Origin: Arthrobacter sp. B0490
Lineage (GTDB): Bacteria; Actinomycetota; Actinomycetes; Actinomycetales; Micrococcaceae
Length of the DNA: 64,000 nt
NCBI RefSeq assembly: GCF_002929355.1
Contig: NZ_PJIR01000001.1
Coordinates: forward strand, 62,001-126,000
Direction: 5' to 3'
Below the pieces are notes generated by a model, which saw only the letters and a program-made list of their open reading frames with translations, was not told the origin of the DNA and did not search any database. Below, in pieces: positions 36,789 through 45,621 of the stretch (the stretch's first letter is position 1; each line of letters starts with the position of its first letter). The position numbers and the translations under genes were made by a program.

Positions 36789-38171
36789 CTAGCGCGTCGC
36801 CGCGAAGTTGAACTCGGTGCAGATGTCCTGGCCGAACAGGAAGCGCCGGACGGGCGCCGTACGCGCCTCGGCCAGGGCGTCGGATCCCGAGAAGCGGATC
36901 CCGGGGATGCCGTCGCCCACGAGCACCGGTGCGGTGGTGAGGTAGAGGCGGTCGAGTGCGCCGGCCTCGAGGAACCGCGAGACGGTCTTCCCGCCCCCTT
37001 CGACGAGGACCTTCCCGAGTCCCCGCGCCTGCAGGATGTCCAGGACGCGGCGCGGCGCGAAGTCCTCGACCGGCAGACGCACCACCTCCACCGAGGAGGG
37101 CAGCCCGTCGGTCACCGCGGCGTCGTGCGCCACGATCCACAGTGTCGGCACGCCGTCGTCGGCCAGCACCCGGGTGCCGACGCCCACCCTCGCCGCCGCA
37201 TCCAGCACCACACGCACGGGGCTGCGGCCGGGGACGTCCTCGACGGCGAGGGAGCAGTCCTCGGCCAGGACGGTGGACGCACCCACGACGACGGCGTCCA
37301 CGAGCGCACGCAGCCGCTGGAGGTGACCGTGGTCGCCGCGGTCCTCGTGGAAGCCCGCGTCCCCCGAGCGTGACGCGATGAACCCGTCGAGGCTCTGGCG
37401 CAACTGCCCCACGACGAGCTGCCCCGACGCCTGCGCGAGGTAGCCGTACCGGTGGGTCAGTTCCTCCGCCTCGCCCGGGGCGGGCGCCGCCGGCACCACG
37501 CCGTCGAGCAGAGACTCCCACGCATCGGCGCCGGGAGGTGCGTCATGCCGCATGCGGGCGCGCTTGGTCGCCAGGTAGCCCGCGTTCTCCGCGCGGTCGG
37601 ACACGGGGAGGTTGCGGCGCTCGACGACGGCGATGCCGAGGTCCTCGAGTGCCTCCTCCTTCGCCGGGTTGCCGGACAGCAGGCGGACGGAGCCGATGCC
37701 GAGGTCCTGCAGGATCTCGGCGGCCTGGCCGTACCGGCGCGCGTCCACGGGCAGTCCGAGCGCCGTGTTCGCATCCACCGTGTCGATGCCCTGGTCCTGC
37801 AGGGCGTAGGCCTTCAGCTTCGCCAGCAGGCCGATGCCGCGGCCCTCATGGCCCCGGACGTAGACCACGACGCCCCGTCCCTCCGCGGAGATGGCGGCGA
37901 GGGCGGCATCGAGCTGCTCCCCGCAGTCGCAGCGCCAGGACCCGAAGGCGTCGCCCGTGAGGCACTCGCTGTGCACGCGGACGAGCGGGGCCGGACCCGC
38001 GAGTGCGGCGTCGTCGATCCCCTGCATGAGGGCCACGTGCTCGGTGCCCCCGTCGTCGCGGTAGCCGACGAGGCGGAAGGTCCCGTGCCGGGTGGGCAGG
38101 ACGGTCTCCGCGACCCTCTCGACGGTCGCCGGCACGGCTGCGGCATCAGCGCGCGGGGACTTGATGGACAT
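36789..38171 (-). CDS. ribA: Fusion of GTP cyclohydrolase II (RibA) with a RibD-type reductase domain
   Basis: 460 residues. Residues about 20-215 are GTP cyclohydrolase II: zinc Cys70, Cys81, Cys83 in [18 protein letters not shown], and the GTP-binding [12 protein letters not shown]. Residues about 250-455 are a RibD C-terminal / dihydrofolate-reductase-like domain ([52 protein letters not shown]). The first domain opens GTP to the pyrimidine precursor of riboflavin; the second could reduce the ribosylamino-pyrimidine. The usual RibB partner (DHBP synthase) is absent, and no other rib gene is near. It may serve riboflavin or a deazaflavin/pterin-like pathway. Confidence 0.88.
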   Translation of the reverse strand: MSIKSPRADAAAVPATVERVAETVLPTRHGTFRLVGYRDDGGTEHVALMQGIDDAALAGPAPLVRVHSECLTGDAFGSWRCDCGEQLDAALAAISAEGRGVVVYVRGHEGRGIGLLAKLKAYALQDQGIDTVDANTALGLPVDARRYGQAAEILQDLGIGSVRLLSGNPAKEEALEDLGIAVVERRNLPVSDRAENAGYLATKRARMRHDAPPGADAWESLLDGVVPAAPAPGEAEELTHRYGYLAQASGQLVVGQLRQSLDGFIASRSGDAGFHEDRGDHGHLQRLRALVDAVVVGASTVLAEDCSLAVEDVPGRSPVRVVLDAAARVGVGTRVLADDGVPTLWIVAHDAAVTDGLPSSVEVVRLPVEDFAPRRVLDILQARGLGKVLVEGGGKTVSRFLEAGALDRLYLTTAPVLVGDGIPGIRFSGSDALAEARTAPVRRFLFGQDICTEFNFAATR

Positions 38172-38335
38172 GGGTCAACCCTACGAGCGGGGCCCCGGGG
38201 ACGCGAAAACGCGCGTCCCCGGGCGTCGGCAGGGGCAGGACGCCGGCCCCGCACTACCCGGTCCGCCGCTCCTTGCCGGGCGGCCGGCCTTCGCCGCTCC
38301 CTGCCGATCGGCCGGCGGCCGGTCTCACCGGCCGG

Positions 38336-39265
38336 CTACGACGAGGGGGGCCGCCGCACGTCGGACGCGGCGCGTCCGAGGACCTCGCGGACGGCCAGCA
38401 CGGCGGGCCGCTGCGCACCCGCGCGGCGGGCCGAGGTGAAGATGGAGCGCCGCGGACTCTCCCCGAGGCCGAGGAGCTGCACGGGGACGCTCCGCCCGGT
38501 CCAGACGAGGTCGGGCATCAGCGCGACCGCGTTGCCCGATTCGATCAGGCGGATCTGCGCCTGCAGATCCGCGGTCTCGTAACGGACATCGGGTTCGAAG
38601 CCGGCCCGCCGGCACGCCTGTTCCGCCCAGTGGCGGGAGGCCGCTCCCCTCGGTTCCATGACCCATGCAGCCGCGGCAGCCTCCGCGACGGTGGTGATGC
38701 CCGCATGGTCGCCGGCGAGCGGGACGGCGAGGCGGATCGCATCCTCCGTCAGGGGCACGTGGTCGAGTTCGGGGTGGCGGGGAGCCGCGTGTCCGGGGTA
38801 CTGCTCGGCGATCACGAGGTCGAAGTCGCGGGCGAACGTCTCGTACAGGGCGGTCTCCGGTTCGCGCTGCACCATCTCGACGCGTACGTCGGGATAGTCG
38901 CGCGTCATGGCCGTCAGGGCGCCCGGCATGAGTGCCAGCGCGGCCGACTGGAAGACCGCCACCCGGACGGTGCCGGACACCGTGGTCAGCGACGCCGCGA
39001 GGTCCGCCTCGGCGCGCTCCAGCGTCTCGAGCAGCTCGGCGGTGTGGGCGACGAGCACTTCGGCCTGCGCCGTCAGCACCACCCGGCGGCCGGCCTTCCG
39101 CAGCAGTTCCACGCCCACCTCCTTCTCCAGCAGGGCGAGCTGCTGCGAGACCGAGGAGGGGCTGTAGTTCAGGGCTTCCGCGACGTCCGCGAGAGTGCCG
39201 CGGATCTTCAGTTCACGGAGCAGCCGCAGCCTGCGCAGGTCGAGCACGATGCCTCCGGGTGCCAT
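38336..39265 (-). CDS. LysR-family regulator divergent from putA
   Basis: 309 residues. N-terminal winged helix-turn-helix (about residues 7-70, LRLLRELKIRGTLADVAEALNYSPSSVSQQLALLEKEVG), then a periplasmic-binding-like effector domain with VSGTVRVAVFQSAALALMPGAL. The gene is divergent from putA across 123 bp; PutA here lacks its own DNA-binding domain, so this regulator is the likely proline-responsive controller. The ATG at 39265 has weak ribosome signal; a GTG 18 bp downstream (VLDLRRLRLL) could be the true start. Confidence 0.88.
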   Translation of the reverse strand: MAPGGIVLDLRRLRLLRELKIRGTLADVAEALNYSPSSVSQQLALLEKEVGVELLRKAGRRVVLTAQAEVLVAHTAELLETLERAEADLAASLTTVSGTVRVAVFQSAALALMPGALTAMTRDYPDVRVEMVQREPETALYETFARDFDLVIAEQYPGHAAPRHPELDHVPLTEDAIRLAVPLAGDHAGITTVAEAAAAAWVMEPRGAASRHWAEQACRRAGFEPDVRYETADLQAQIRLIESGNAVALMPDLVWTGRSVPVQLLGLGESPRRSIFTSARRAGAQRPAVLAVREVLGRAASDVRRPPSS

Positions 39266-39339
39266 CTCTTGGATCGGTTGTGCTCACGAGTACCGTTCGG
39301 TAATCATCGCTTTTCCTAATCGTACGGCGGTTCGATACT

Positions 39340-39358
39340 GGGAAGGAAATACCTTCCC
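39340..39358. promoter_or_regulatory. Hairpin in the putA leader
   Basis: GGGAAGG-AAATA-CCTTCCC, 7-bp perfect arms, 30 bp before the putA ATG in the lysR-putA intergenic region. It could be a regulator half-site pair or an RNA hairpin near the ribosome site. No T-N11-A LysR consensus could be assigned with confidence. Confidence 0.4.
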
Positions 39359-39388
39359 GCGGAAGCCGTCCGATCGAAAGCCTGTGCC

Positions 39389-42300
39389 ATGACAACCCAG
39401 ATCCCGCGCCTCCACGACGCCGCCGCTCCGGCACCCCGGGACGCGTCGGCGCCCGGCACCGCATCCGACGACACGCCCCGCCGGTTCACCGCCGGTCCGG
39501 GCGGCACCACCGACATCCCGGCAGCGCTGCCGGAGCAGGCCGTCGCCCTGGTACGCCGGTGGCTCACCGAGGCCTCCAAGGTGCCCGTCGACTCGTCCGC
39601 CCAGCAGCTCGCCGGTGTCCTCAAGGACCCGGACGGGCTGGCCTTCACCGTCGGCTTCGTGGACGGCGTCATCCGGCCCGAGGACCTGTCGGTGGCCGCC
39701 CGCAACCTCGGTGCGATCGCCCCGAAGGTGCCCGGGTTCCTCCCCTGGTACATGCGCTCCGCCGTCAAGGTGGGCGCCGCCGTCGCGCCCGTCCTGCCGC
39801 AGGTCGTCATCCCCATCGCCCGGCGCGTGCTGCGCGAGATGGTGGGACACCTCATCATCGACGCCTCCGATGCCAGGCTCGGCCGCTCGATCGCCAGGAT
39901 CAGGCGCGAGGGGATCCGCCTGAACGTCAACCTCCTCGGCGAGGCGGTCCTCGGCGACCACGAGGCCGAACGCCGCCTGGCGGGCACCGTCCGGCTCCTC
40001 GAGCGCCCCGACGTCGACTACGTGTCGATCAAGGTGTCCTCCACCGTCGCCCCGCACACCGCCTGGGCCTTCGAGGAGGCGGTGCAGCACGTCGCCGAGA
40101 AGCTCGCCCCCCTGTACGCGCTCGCCGCCCGGTCCGAGCCGCGCAAGTTCATCAACCTCGACATGGAGGAGTACAAGGACCTCGACCTCACGATCGCGGT
40201 CTTCATGGAGATCCTCGACCGGCCCGAGTTCTCGGAGCTCGAAGCGGGCATCGTCCTGCAGGCCTACCTCCCCGACTCGCTCGGAGCCATGGTCCGCCTG
40301 CAGGAGTGGGCCGCGGCCCGCCGCGCCGGTGGAGGCGCCGGCATCAAGGTCCGCGTCGTGAAGGGGGCGAACCTGCCGATGGAGCAGGTCGAGGCGTCCC
40401 TCCACGACTGGCCGCTGGCCACCTGGGGGTCCAAGCAGGACTCCGACACGCACTACAAGCGCGTGCTCAACTACGCCCTGCAGCCCGGGCGCATCGACAA
40501 CGTGCGCGTCGGCATCGCCGGGCACAACCTGTTCGACCTCGCCTTCGCCTGGCTGCTCGCCGGTGAGCGCGGCGTCCGTCAGGGCATCGAGTTCGAGATG
40601 CTCCTCGGCATGGCACAGGGTCAGGCGGAGGCGGTCCGGCGCGACGTCGGCTCCCTGCTCCTCTACACGCCGGTGGTGCACCCGGGTGAGTTCGACGTCG
40701 CCATCGCCTACCTGATCCGGCGTCTCGAAGAGGGGGCGAGCCAGGACAACTTCATGTCCGCCGTCTTCGAGCTCTCCGAGAACGAGGCACTCTTCGACCG
40801 CGAGAAGAACCGCTTCCTCGCGTCCCTGGAGGAGCTGGACACCTCGATCCCCGCACCGAACCGCAGGCAGGACCGCACCGCTCCCGTCCGGCCGCACCCG
40901 GGCACGGGTTTCACCAACACCCCCGACACGGACCCCTCGCTCCCGGCCAACCGGGCGTGGGGCCGGGCGATCCTCGATCGTGTCCCCGCCTCCCAGCTGG
41001 GGAACAGACTCGTCGCAGAGACGACGCTCACGCGCGCCGACGAGCTCGAGGACACCATCGCCGGTGCCGTCTCGGCCGCCGCCTCGTGGGGTGCGCTCAG
41101 CGGAGCCGAGCGGGCCGTGATCCTGCACCGCGCGGGCGACGCCCTCGAGGCGCGCCGCGCCGAGCTCATGGAGGTCATGGCCGCCGAGACCGGCAAGACC
41201 CTGGACCAGGCCGACCCCGAGATCTCCGAGGCCGGCGACTTCGCCCACTACTACGCGGAGCGCGCCCGCGAGCTCGACGACGTCGACGGCGCCGTGTTCT
41301 CCCCCGTCCGGCTCACCGTCGTGACGCCGCCGTGGAACTTCCCGGTCGCGATCCCCGCCGGCTCGACCCTGGCCGCGCTCGCCTCCGGGTCCTCCGTGAT
41401 CATCAAGCCCGCCTCCCAGGCACGCCGGTCCGGATCCGTCATGATCGACGCGCTGTGGGCCGCGGGCGTGCCACGCGAGGTCCTGCGCCTCGTACAGGTC
41501 GAGGAGGGTGACCTCGGGCGCCGGCTCATCTCGGATCCCCGCGTGGACCGGGTCATCCTGACCGGCGGCTACGAGACCGCGGAGCTGTTCCGCTCGTTCC
41601 GGACCGATCTGCCGCTGCTCGCCGAGACGTCGGGCAAGAACGCCGTCATCGTCACCCCGAGTGCTGACCTCGACCTCGCCGCGAAGGACGTCGCACAGTC
41701 GGCATTCGGCCACGCGGGCCAGAAGTGCTCGGCCGCGTCCCTCGTGATCCTCGTGGGCAGCGCGGCGACATCGCACAGGTTCCGCAACCAGCTGCTGGAC
41801 GCCGTCGCCTCGCTCTCCGTCGGCTACCCGGACGATCCCACCACGCAGATGGGTCCGGTGATCGAGCCCGCCGCCGGCAAGCTGCTCGCCGGCCTGACGA
41901 CACTCGGTGAGGGTGAGTCGTGGCTCGTCGAACCGCAGCGGCTCGACGACTCGGGGCGCCTGTGGAGCCCGGGCATCCGGGTCGGCGTGAAGCGTGGTTC
42001 CACCTACCACCTGACCGAGTACTTCGGGCCGATCCTCGGGGTGATGACCGCCGCGACCCTCGAGGAGGCGATCGCCCTGCAGAACGACATCGACTACGGC
42101 CTCACCTCCGGTATCCACTCGCTCGACAGCCGGGAGATCGCCGCCTGGATCGACGGCGTGCAGGCAGGCAACCTGTACGTCAACCGGGGTATCACGGGGG
42201 CGATCGTGCAGCGTCAGCCCTTCGGTGGCTGGAAGAAGTCCGCCGTCGGGGCCGGCACGAAGGCGGGCGGCCCCAACTACCTCGTGGGTCTCGGGACGTG

Positions 42301-42919
42301 GTCCCCGAGGAAGGCCGAGGCCCAGGGTGCCCCCCTACCCGTCGTCGAGCCCCTGCTGTCGGCGGTGCGGACCGCCGGTCTGCCCGACGCCGATGGCGCC
42401 CGCCTCGCCCGGGCCGCCGCGTCGGACGCCGAGGCGTGGAACGAGGAGTTCGGCCGCGTCCGCGACGTGTCCGCCCTCTCGGCCGAGCGGAACCTGTTCC
42501 GCTACCTCCCCCACCCGGTGACGATCCGCCTGGCGGAGGGCGCGCCCGTCGCCGACCTCGTGCGTGTCCTGCTGGCGGCGACGGCGGCCGGTGCACCGGT
42601 GGCCGTCTCGTCCGCCGTCGACCTCCCCGTGGAGCTGCGCTCCGCGCTCCACGAGCAGGTCGAGAGCATCACGGTCGAGGACGACGCCGCCTGGCTGGCC
42701 CGCGCGGCGACACTGCCCCTCCGCCGCGTCCGGCTCATCGGCGGAGGAGCGTCGGCGCTCGCAGCCGTGACGGGCGGGCGGCCCGATCTCGCGATGTACG
42801 CGCAGCCCGTCACGGAGTCGGGGCGGATCGAGCTGCTGCCGTTCCTGCAGGAGCAGGCCATCAGCATCACCGCCCACCGCTTCGGCACCCCGAACGACCT
42901 GACCGTCGGGTTCCTCTAG
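39389..42919 (+). CDS. putA: Bifunctional proline dehydrogenase / pyrroline-5-carboxylate dehydrogenase PutA
   Basis: 1176 residues. The N-terminal proline dehydrogenase barrel (about 90-480) carries LNVNLLGEAVLG, YVSIKVSS, NLDMEEYKDLDLT and GIKVRVVKGANLPMEQ. The aldehyde dehydrogenase half (about 510-1050) has VTPPWNFPVAIPAG, LAETSGKNAVIVTP and catalytic Cys780 in GHAGQKCSAASL, then ITGAIVQRQPFGGWKKSA. It oxidises proline to glutamate via FAD and NAD+, with channelled P5C. There is no N-terminal ribbon-helix-helix DNA-binding domain, so it is the non-autoregulating type, and the divergent LysR gene is the probable regulator. A C-terminal domain of about 120 residues follows the ALDH part. 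Confidence 0.96.
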   Translation: MTTQIPRLHDAAAPAPRDASAPGTASDDTPRRFTAGPGGTTDIPAALPEQAVALVRRWLTEASKVPVDSSAQQLAGVLKDPDGLAFTVGFVDGVIRPEDLSVAARNLGAIAPKVPGFLPWYMRSAVKVGAAVAPVLPQVVIPIARRVLREMVGHLIIDASDARLGRSIARIRREGIRLNVNLLGEAVLGDHEAERRLAGTVRLLERPDVDYVSIKVSSTVAPHTAWAFEEAVQHVAEKLAPLYALAARSEPRKFINLDMEEYKDLDLTIAVFMEILDRPEFSELEAGIVLQAYLPDSLGAMVRLQEWAAARRAGGGAGIKVRVVKGANLPMEQVEASLHDWPLATWGSKQDSDTHYKRVLNYALQPGRIDNVRVGIAGHNLFDLAFAWLLAGERGVRQGIEFEMLLGMAQGQAEAVRRDVGSLLLYTPVVHPGEFDVAIAYLIRRLEEGASQDNFMSAVFELSENEALFDREKNRFLASLEELDTSIPAPNRRQDRTAPVRPHPGTGFTNTPDTDPSLPANRAWGRAILDRVPASQLGNRLVAETTLTRADELEDTIAGAVSAAASWGALSGAERAVILHRAGDALEARRAELMEVMAAETGKTLDQADPEISEAGDFAHYYAERARELDDVDGAVFSPVRLTVVTPPWNFPVAIPAGSTLAALASGSSVIIKPASQARRSGSVMIDALWAAGVPREVLRLVQVEEGDLGRRLISDPRVDRVILTGGYETAELFRSFRTDLPLLAETSGKNAVIVTPSADLDLAAKDVAQSAFGHAGQKCSAASLVILVGSAATSHRFRNQLLDAVASLSVGYPDDPTTQMGPVIEPAAGKLLAGLTTLGEGESWLVEPQRLDDSGRLWSPGIRVGVKRGSTYHLTEYFGPILGVMTAATLEEAIALQNDIDYGLTSGIHSLDSREIAAWIDGVQAGNLYVNRGITGAIVQRQPFGGWKKSAVGAGTKAGGPNYLVGLGTWSPRKAEAQGAPLPVVEPLLSAVRTAGLPDADGARLARAAASDAEAWNEEFGRVRDVSALSAERNLFRYLPHPVTIRLAEGAPVADLVRVLLAATAAGAPVAVSSAVDLPVELRSALHEQVESITVEDDAAWLARAATLPLRRVRLIGGGASALAAVTGGRPDLAMYAQPVTESGRIELLPFLQEQAISITAHRFGTPNDLTVGFL

Positions 42920-42972
42920 CGGCGCGGACCGGCCGGCCCGCTGTCCGGGCCGGCATCGCCGCTGTCCGGGCC

Positions 42973-43059
42973 GGGCACCCGGCGCGGTCCGGGCCGGGCA
43001 CCCGGCGCGGCCGCTCATCCCCGGGGCACCTCCCCCACGGGGATGGGCACCCGGCGCGG
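42973..43059. repeat. Three direct 15-bp repeats downstream of putA
   Basis: Perfect copies of GGGCACCCGGCGCGG at 42973-42987, 42996-43010 and 43045-43059 in the 327-bp non-coding gap between putA and the glycosyltransferase. Around them are further GTCCGGGCCGG units. No reading frame is supported. Confidence 0.85.
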
Positions 43060-43097
43060 CGGCCCCTCCCCGGGGCGCCTTGCTGCCATCGTGCTGC

Positions 43098-43196
43098 CCG
43101 CCGTCGTTCCCTCTTTTCTTGCCGGGATACGCGTGTCGGAGTGCGACACGCCGCCGTCCGACCTCGCTCGCGGTGGAAACCGAGGAACGACGGCGG
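43098..43196. repeat. Nested inverted repeats in the putA-glycosyltransferase gap
   Basis: Outer perfect 13-bp arms CCGCCGTCGTTCC (43098-43110) and GGAACGACGGCGG (43184-43196); inside lies a perfect hairpin CGTGTCG-GAGTG-CGACACG (43132-43150). The set sits between two convergent genes. It may be a transcription terminator structure or the scar of a small palindromic element. Confidence 0.7.
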
Positions 43197-43246
43197 CCAC
43201 ATGTCGCCTCGGCCGTCCGCCCCTGCGGGAAGCAGGGAAGCGGGAG

Positions 43247-44359
43247 TCAGGCCACGGCGCGCTGCGCGGCGTCCTCGAGCAGCCGCGCTCCCCGCCGTGC
43301 ACCGTCGGCAGCCCGGAGGCGGTCGCCGATGGCCGAGGCGGCCGCCGCGTAGGTGCCGGTGCCGAGGATGGTCGTCAGGGCGGCTGCGATCTGTGCCTCG
43401 GAGGACTTGCGGCTCAGCGTCAGCCCCGCGCCCGCGTCCTGCACGACCTTGCCGATCATGGGTTGGTCGAGCATGGGATGCAGCGGCAGGATGAGCATGG
43501 GTAGACCGTGGGCGAGGGCCCGCATCGTCGTCGCGTGTCCGCCGTGCCCGATGACGGCCGAGCACCGGGGCATCACGTCGTTGTGCGGGACGTAGCGGTG
43601 GACCACCGTGTTGGGTGAAGCGGAGAGAGCCTGCGGGTCGACCGCGGGGCCCGTCGTCAGTGTCACGTCCACGGGCAGGTCCGCGACCGCACCGAGGATC
43701 TTCCGGAGCACCTCGGGCTGTCCCGGATAGGCGATGGTGCTGAGGCTCACCAGGACATGGGGACGGACCGGTGGTTCCGCCGGGGCTGCGACATCCAGTG
43801 CCGCTCCCGACCACACGGCCCTCCCCGAGCGGTGGGTGTGACCCGCGGGGTCGAGATCCCGATCCGCGCAGACGAGCACACTCCGTGCCTGCCGCGTCAC
43901 CTGCCGCGGCCCCAATCCCCTCAGCCGTGCGAGTACCGAGACCGGGTCGCGCCGGAAGGGGCCGTCGAAGTAGGCATAGAAGCTGTGGACCAGCGAGACG
44001 TAGGGGACTCCTGCCTTCGCGGCGGCACCGAGGGCTCCCAGGAGGAGGCAGTCGATGACCAGCAGATCCGGCGGATCGCGGTGGACGTCGGACATCAGGT
44101 CGCGCGCGATACCCGGGTCGGTGAGCGTGGAGAACCAGTTGAGGGAGTCGCGCAGGGCGGACACCTCGACGGTCGGGGTGGTCGGCGCCTCGGTGCGGTA
44201 CGCGGTGAAGTCCGCTCCCGACGCCCGGATTGTCTCCGCCTGCGCCTCATGACCGAGGAACCGGACGGCGTGGCCCTGGCCCATCAGCTCGCGGGCGATC
44301 AGGAGGGCCGGCGGGACATTGCCGCCGGCGTCGAGCGTGGCGAAGAGGAAGGTGGACAT
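43247..44359 (-). CDS. GT1-family UDP-glycosyltransferase (macrolide-GT-like)
   Basis: 370 residues from the ATG after GGAGGGACGCC. N-terminal MSTFLFATLDAGGNVPPAL, a Rossmann strand plus acceptor loop; C-terminal donor site with HRYVPHNDVMPRCSAVIGHGGHATTMRALAHGLPMLILPLHPMLDQ, the GT1 pattern (HxGxxT...P...DQ). It should move a nucleotide-sugar-derived hexose or deoxyhexose to a small lipophilic acceptor, as in carotenoid, macrolide or sterol glycosylation. No pathway genes adjoin it; dTDP-rhamnose genes are 11 kb away. It is divergent from the YeiH gene. Confidence 0.88.
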   Translation of the reverse strand: MSTFLFATLDAGGNVPPALLIARELMGQGHAVRFLGHEAQAETIRASGADFTAYRTEAPTTPTVEVSALRDSLNWFSTLTDPGIARDLMSDVHRDPPDLLVIDCLLLGALGAAAKAGVPYVSLVHSFYAYFDGPFRRDPVSVLARLRGLGPRQVTRQARSVLVCADRDLDPAGHTHRSGRAVWSGAALDVAAPAEPPVRPHVLVSLSTIAYPGQPEVLRKILGAVADLPVDVTLTTGPAVDPQALSASPNTVVHRYVPHNDVMPRCSAVIGHGGHATTMRALAHGLPMLILPLHPMLDQPMIGKVVQDAGAGLTLSRKSSEAQIAAALTTILGTGTYAAAASAIGDRLRAADGARRGARLLEDAAQRAVA

Positions 44360-44474
44360 GGCGTCCCTCCGGGGAACTCGCCGAACGATGCTGGGGGATG
44401 AGGATACTGCTCCCTCCCCCGTGGAACAATGACGGGAAGCAACCTCCCTGACCAGAGCCGGAAGTGCCCCTGCC

Positions 44475-45557
44475 ATGCCGTCATCGTCCGACCGCCCTGC
44501 CCTCCTGCGGCCGCGGACCGGGTCGCTGGTGCCCGGGCTGGCGGTGGTCGCCGCGGGGGTCGCCGTCGCTGTCTGGACAGGGTCGCTGCAGGCCGTTCTC
44601 GGTCCCCTGGTGATCGCACTCGTCCTCGGTGTGCTGCTCGCCAACTCCTCCCTCTACGCCCCGGCTCTCCGGCCCGGCGTGAAGGCGGGGACGAAGCGGC
44701 TCCTGCGGGCCGGCGTCGTCCTGCTGGGCCTCCAGCTCGCGCTGCCCGACATCGTGGCACTCGGCCTCCCGGTCCTCGGCCTGATCATCGCCTGCGTGGC
44801 CCTGAGCTATGTCCTCACGCTGCAGCTGGGCCTGCGGTTGGGACTCTCGCGCGCCGGGGCGACGCTCATGGCCGCGGGCTTCTCGATCTGCGGGGCATCG
44901 GCCGTCGCGGGCCTCCAGGGTGTCGTGAACGCCGACGACGACGAGGCCGCCGCCGCGGTCGCGATGGTCACCCTGTACGGGTCACTGATGATCGTCGTCC
45001 TGCCCGTGCTCGGGGGGCTGCTCGGCCTGAGCGAGGACCGCTTCGGGATGTGGGCCGGCCTGGCGGTCCACGAGGTGGCGCAGGTGGTGGCCGTCGCCGG
45101 CACCGCAGGGGCGACGGCCCTCGCCGTCGCAACGGTCGTCAAGCTCGGCCGGGTCCTCATGCTCGCGCCGGTCGCCGCGCTCGCGTCCGTCGGGGAACGA
45201 CGGCGCACCGCAGCAATCCCAGCCGCGGATCACCGGGCCGGGAGCCGGGCCGATGATCCGGACACCCCGACGACCACGGGCCCGGCGACCGGGCCCCGCC
45301 CACCCGTGGTGCCCCTCTTCGTGCTGGGCTTCCTGGTGATGGTCGGCGTCCGCTCGCTCGGGATCCTGCCCGGTCCGGTGCTCGACGGCGGGCGCACCGT
45401 CACCACGGTCCTCCTGGCGGCGGGCATGTTCGGTCTCGGGGCGGGTATCGACGTGCGCCGCCTACTGCGCACCGGAGGCCGCTTCGCCGCCGTCGGCGCC
45501 GGCTCGAGCACCCTGCTCGCGGGTGGCTCGCTCGTGGGCGTGCTCCTGCTGGCGTGA
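44475..45557 (+). CDS. YeiH / UPF0324 family putative sulfate exporter
   Basis: 360 residues with about 10 helices. Family segments: LGPLVIALVLGVLLAN, KRLLRAGVVLLGLQLALPDI, LMAAGFSICGASAVAGL (the conserved SICGASA block), GLAVHEVAQVVAVAG and GAGIDVRRLLRTGG. A Pro/Asp/Arg-rich cytoplasmic loop interrupts the last helices (about 243-275). Family members are linked to sulfate or sulfite/taurine metabolism; direct transport data are few. It is convergent with ddl, 64 bp away. Confidence 0.88.
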   Translation: MPSSSDRPALLRPRTGSLVPGLAVVAAGVAVAVWTGSLQAVLGPLVIALVLGVLLANSSLYAPALRPGVKAGTKRLLRAGVVLLGLQLALPDIVALGLPVLGLIIACVALSYVLTLQLGLRLGLSRAGATLMAAGFSICGASAVAGLQGVVNADDDEAAAAVAMVTLYGSLMIVVLPVLGGLLGLSEDRFGMWAGLAVHEVAQVVAVAGTAGATALAVATVVKLGRVLMLAPVAALASVGERRRTAAIPAADHRAGSRADDPDTPTTTGPATGPRPPVVPLFVLGFLVMVGVRSLGILPGPVLDGGRTVTTVLLAAGMFGLGAGIDVRRLLRTGGRFAAVGAGSSTLLAGGSLVGVLLLA

Positions 45558-45621
45558 CCGCCGGCCCCGGCGGGGGCCCGACGACGCCCGCCCTCCGCTC
45601 GCGCCCGGGGGCGGGCCGGGG

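Noticed and set aside
39284..42118. 944-codon open frame on the minus strand opposite putA
   Set aside because: Same cause: third-position GC bias in putA. PutA motifs on the plus strand are unmistakable.
43098..43196. Inverted repeats as ends of an insertion sequence
   Set aside because: Only 73 bp separate the arms and no transposase is present.
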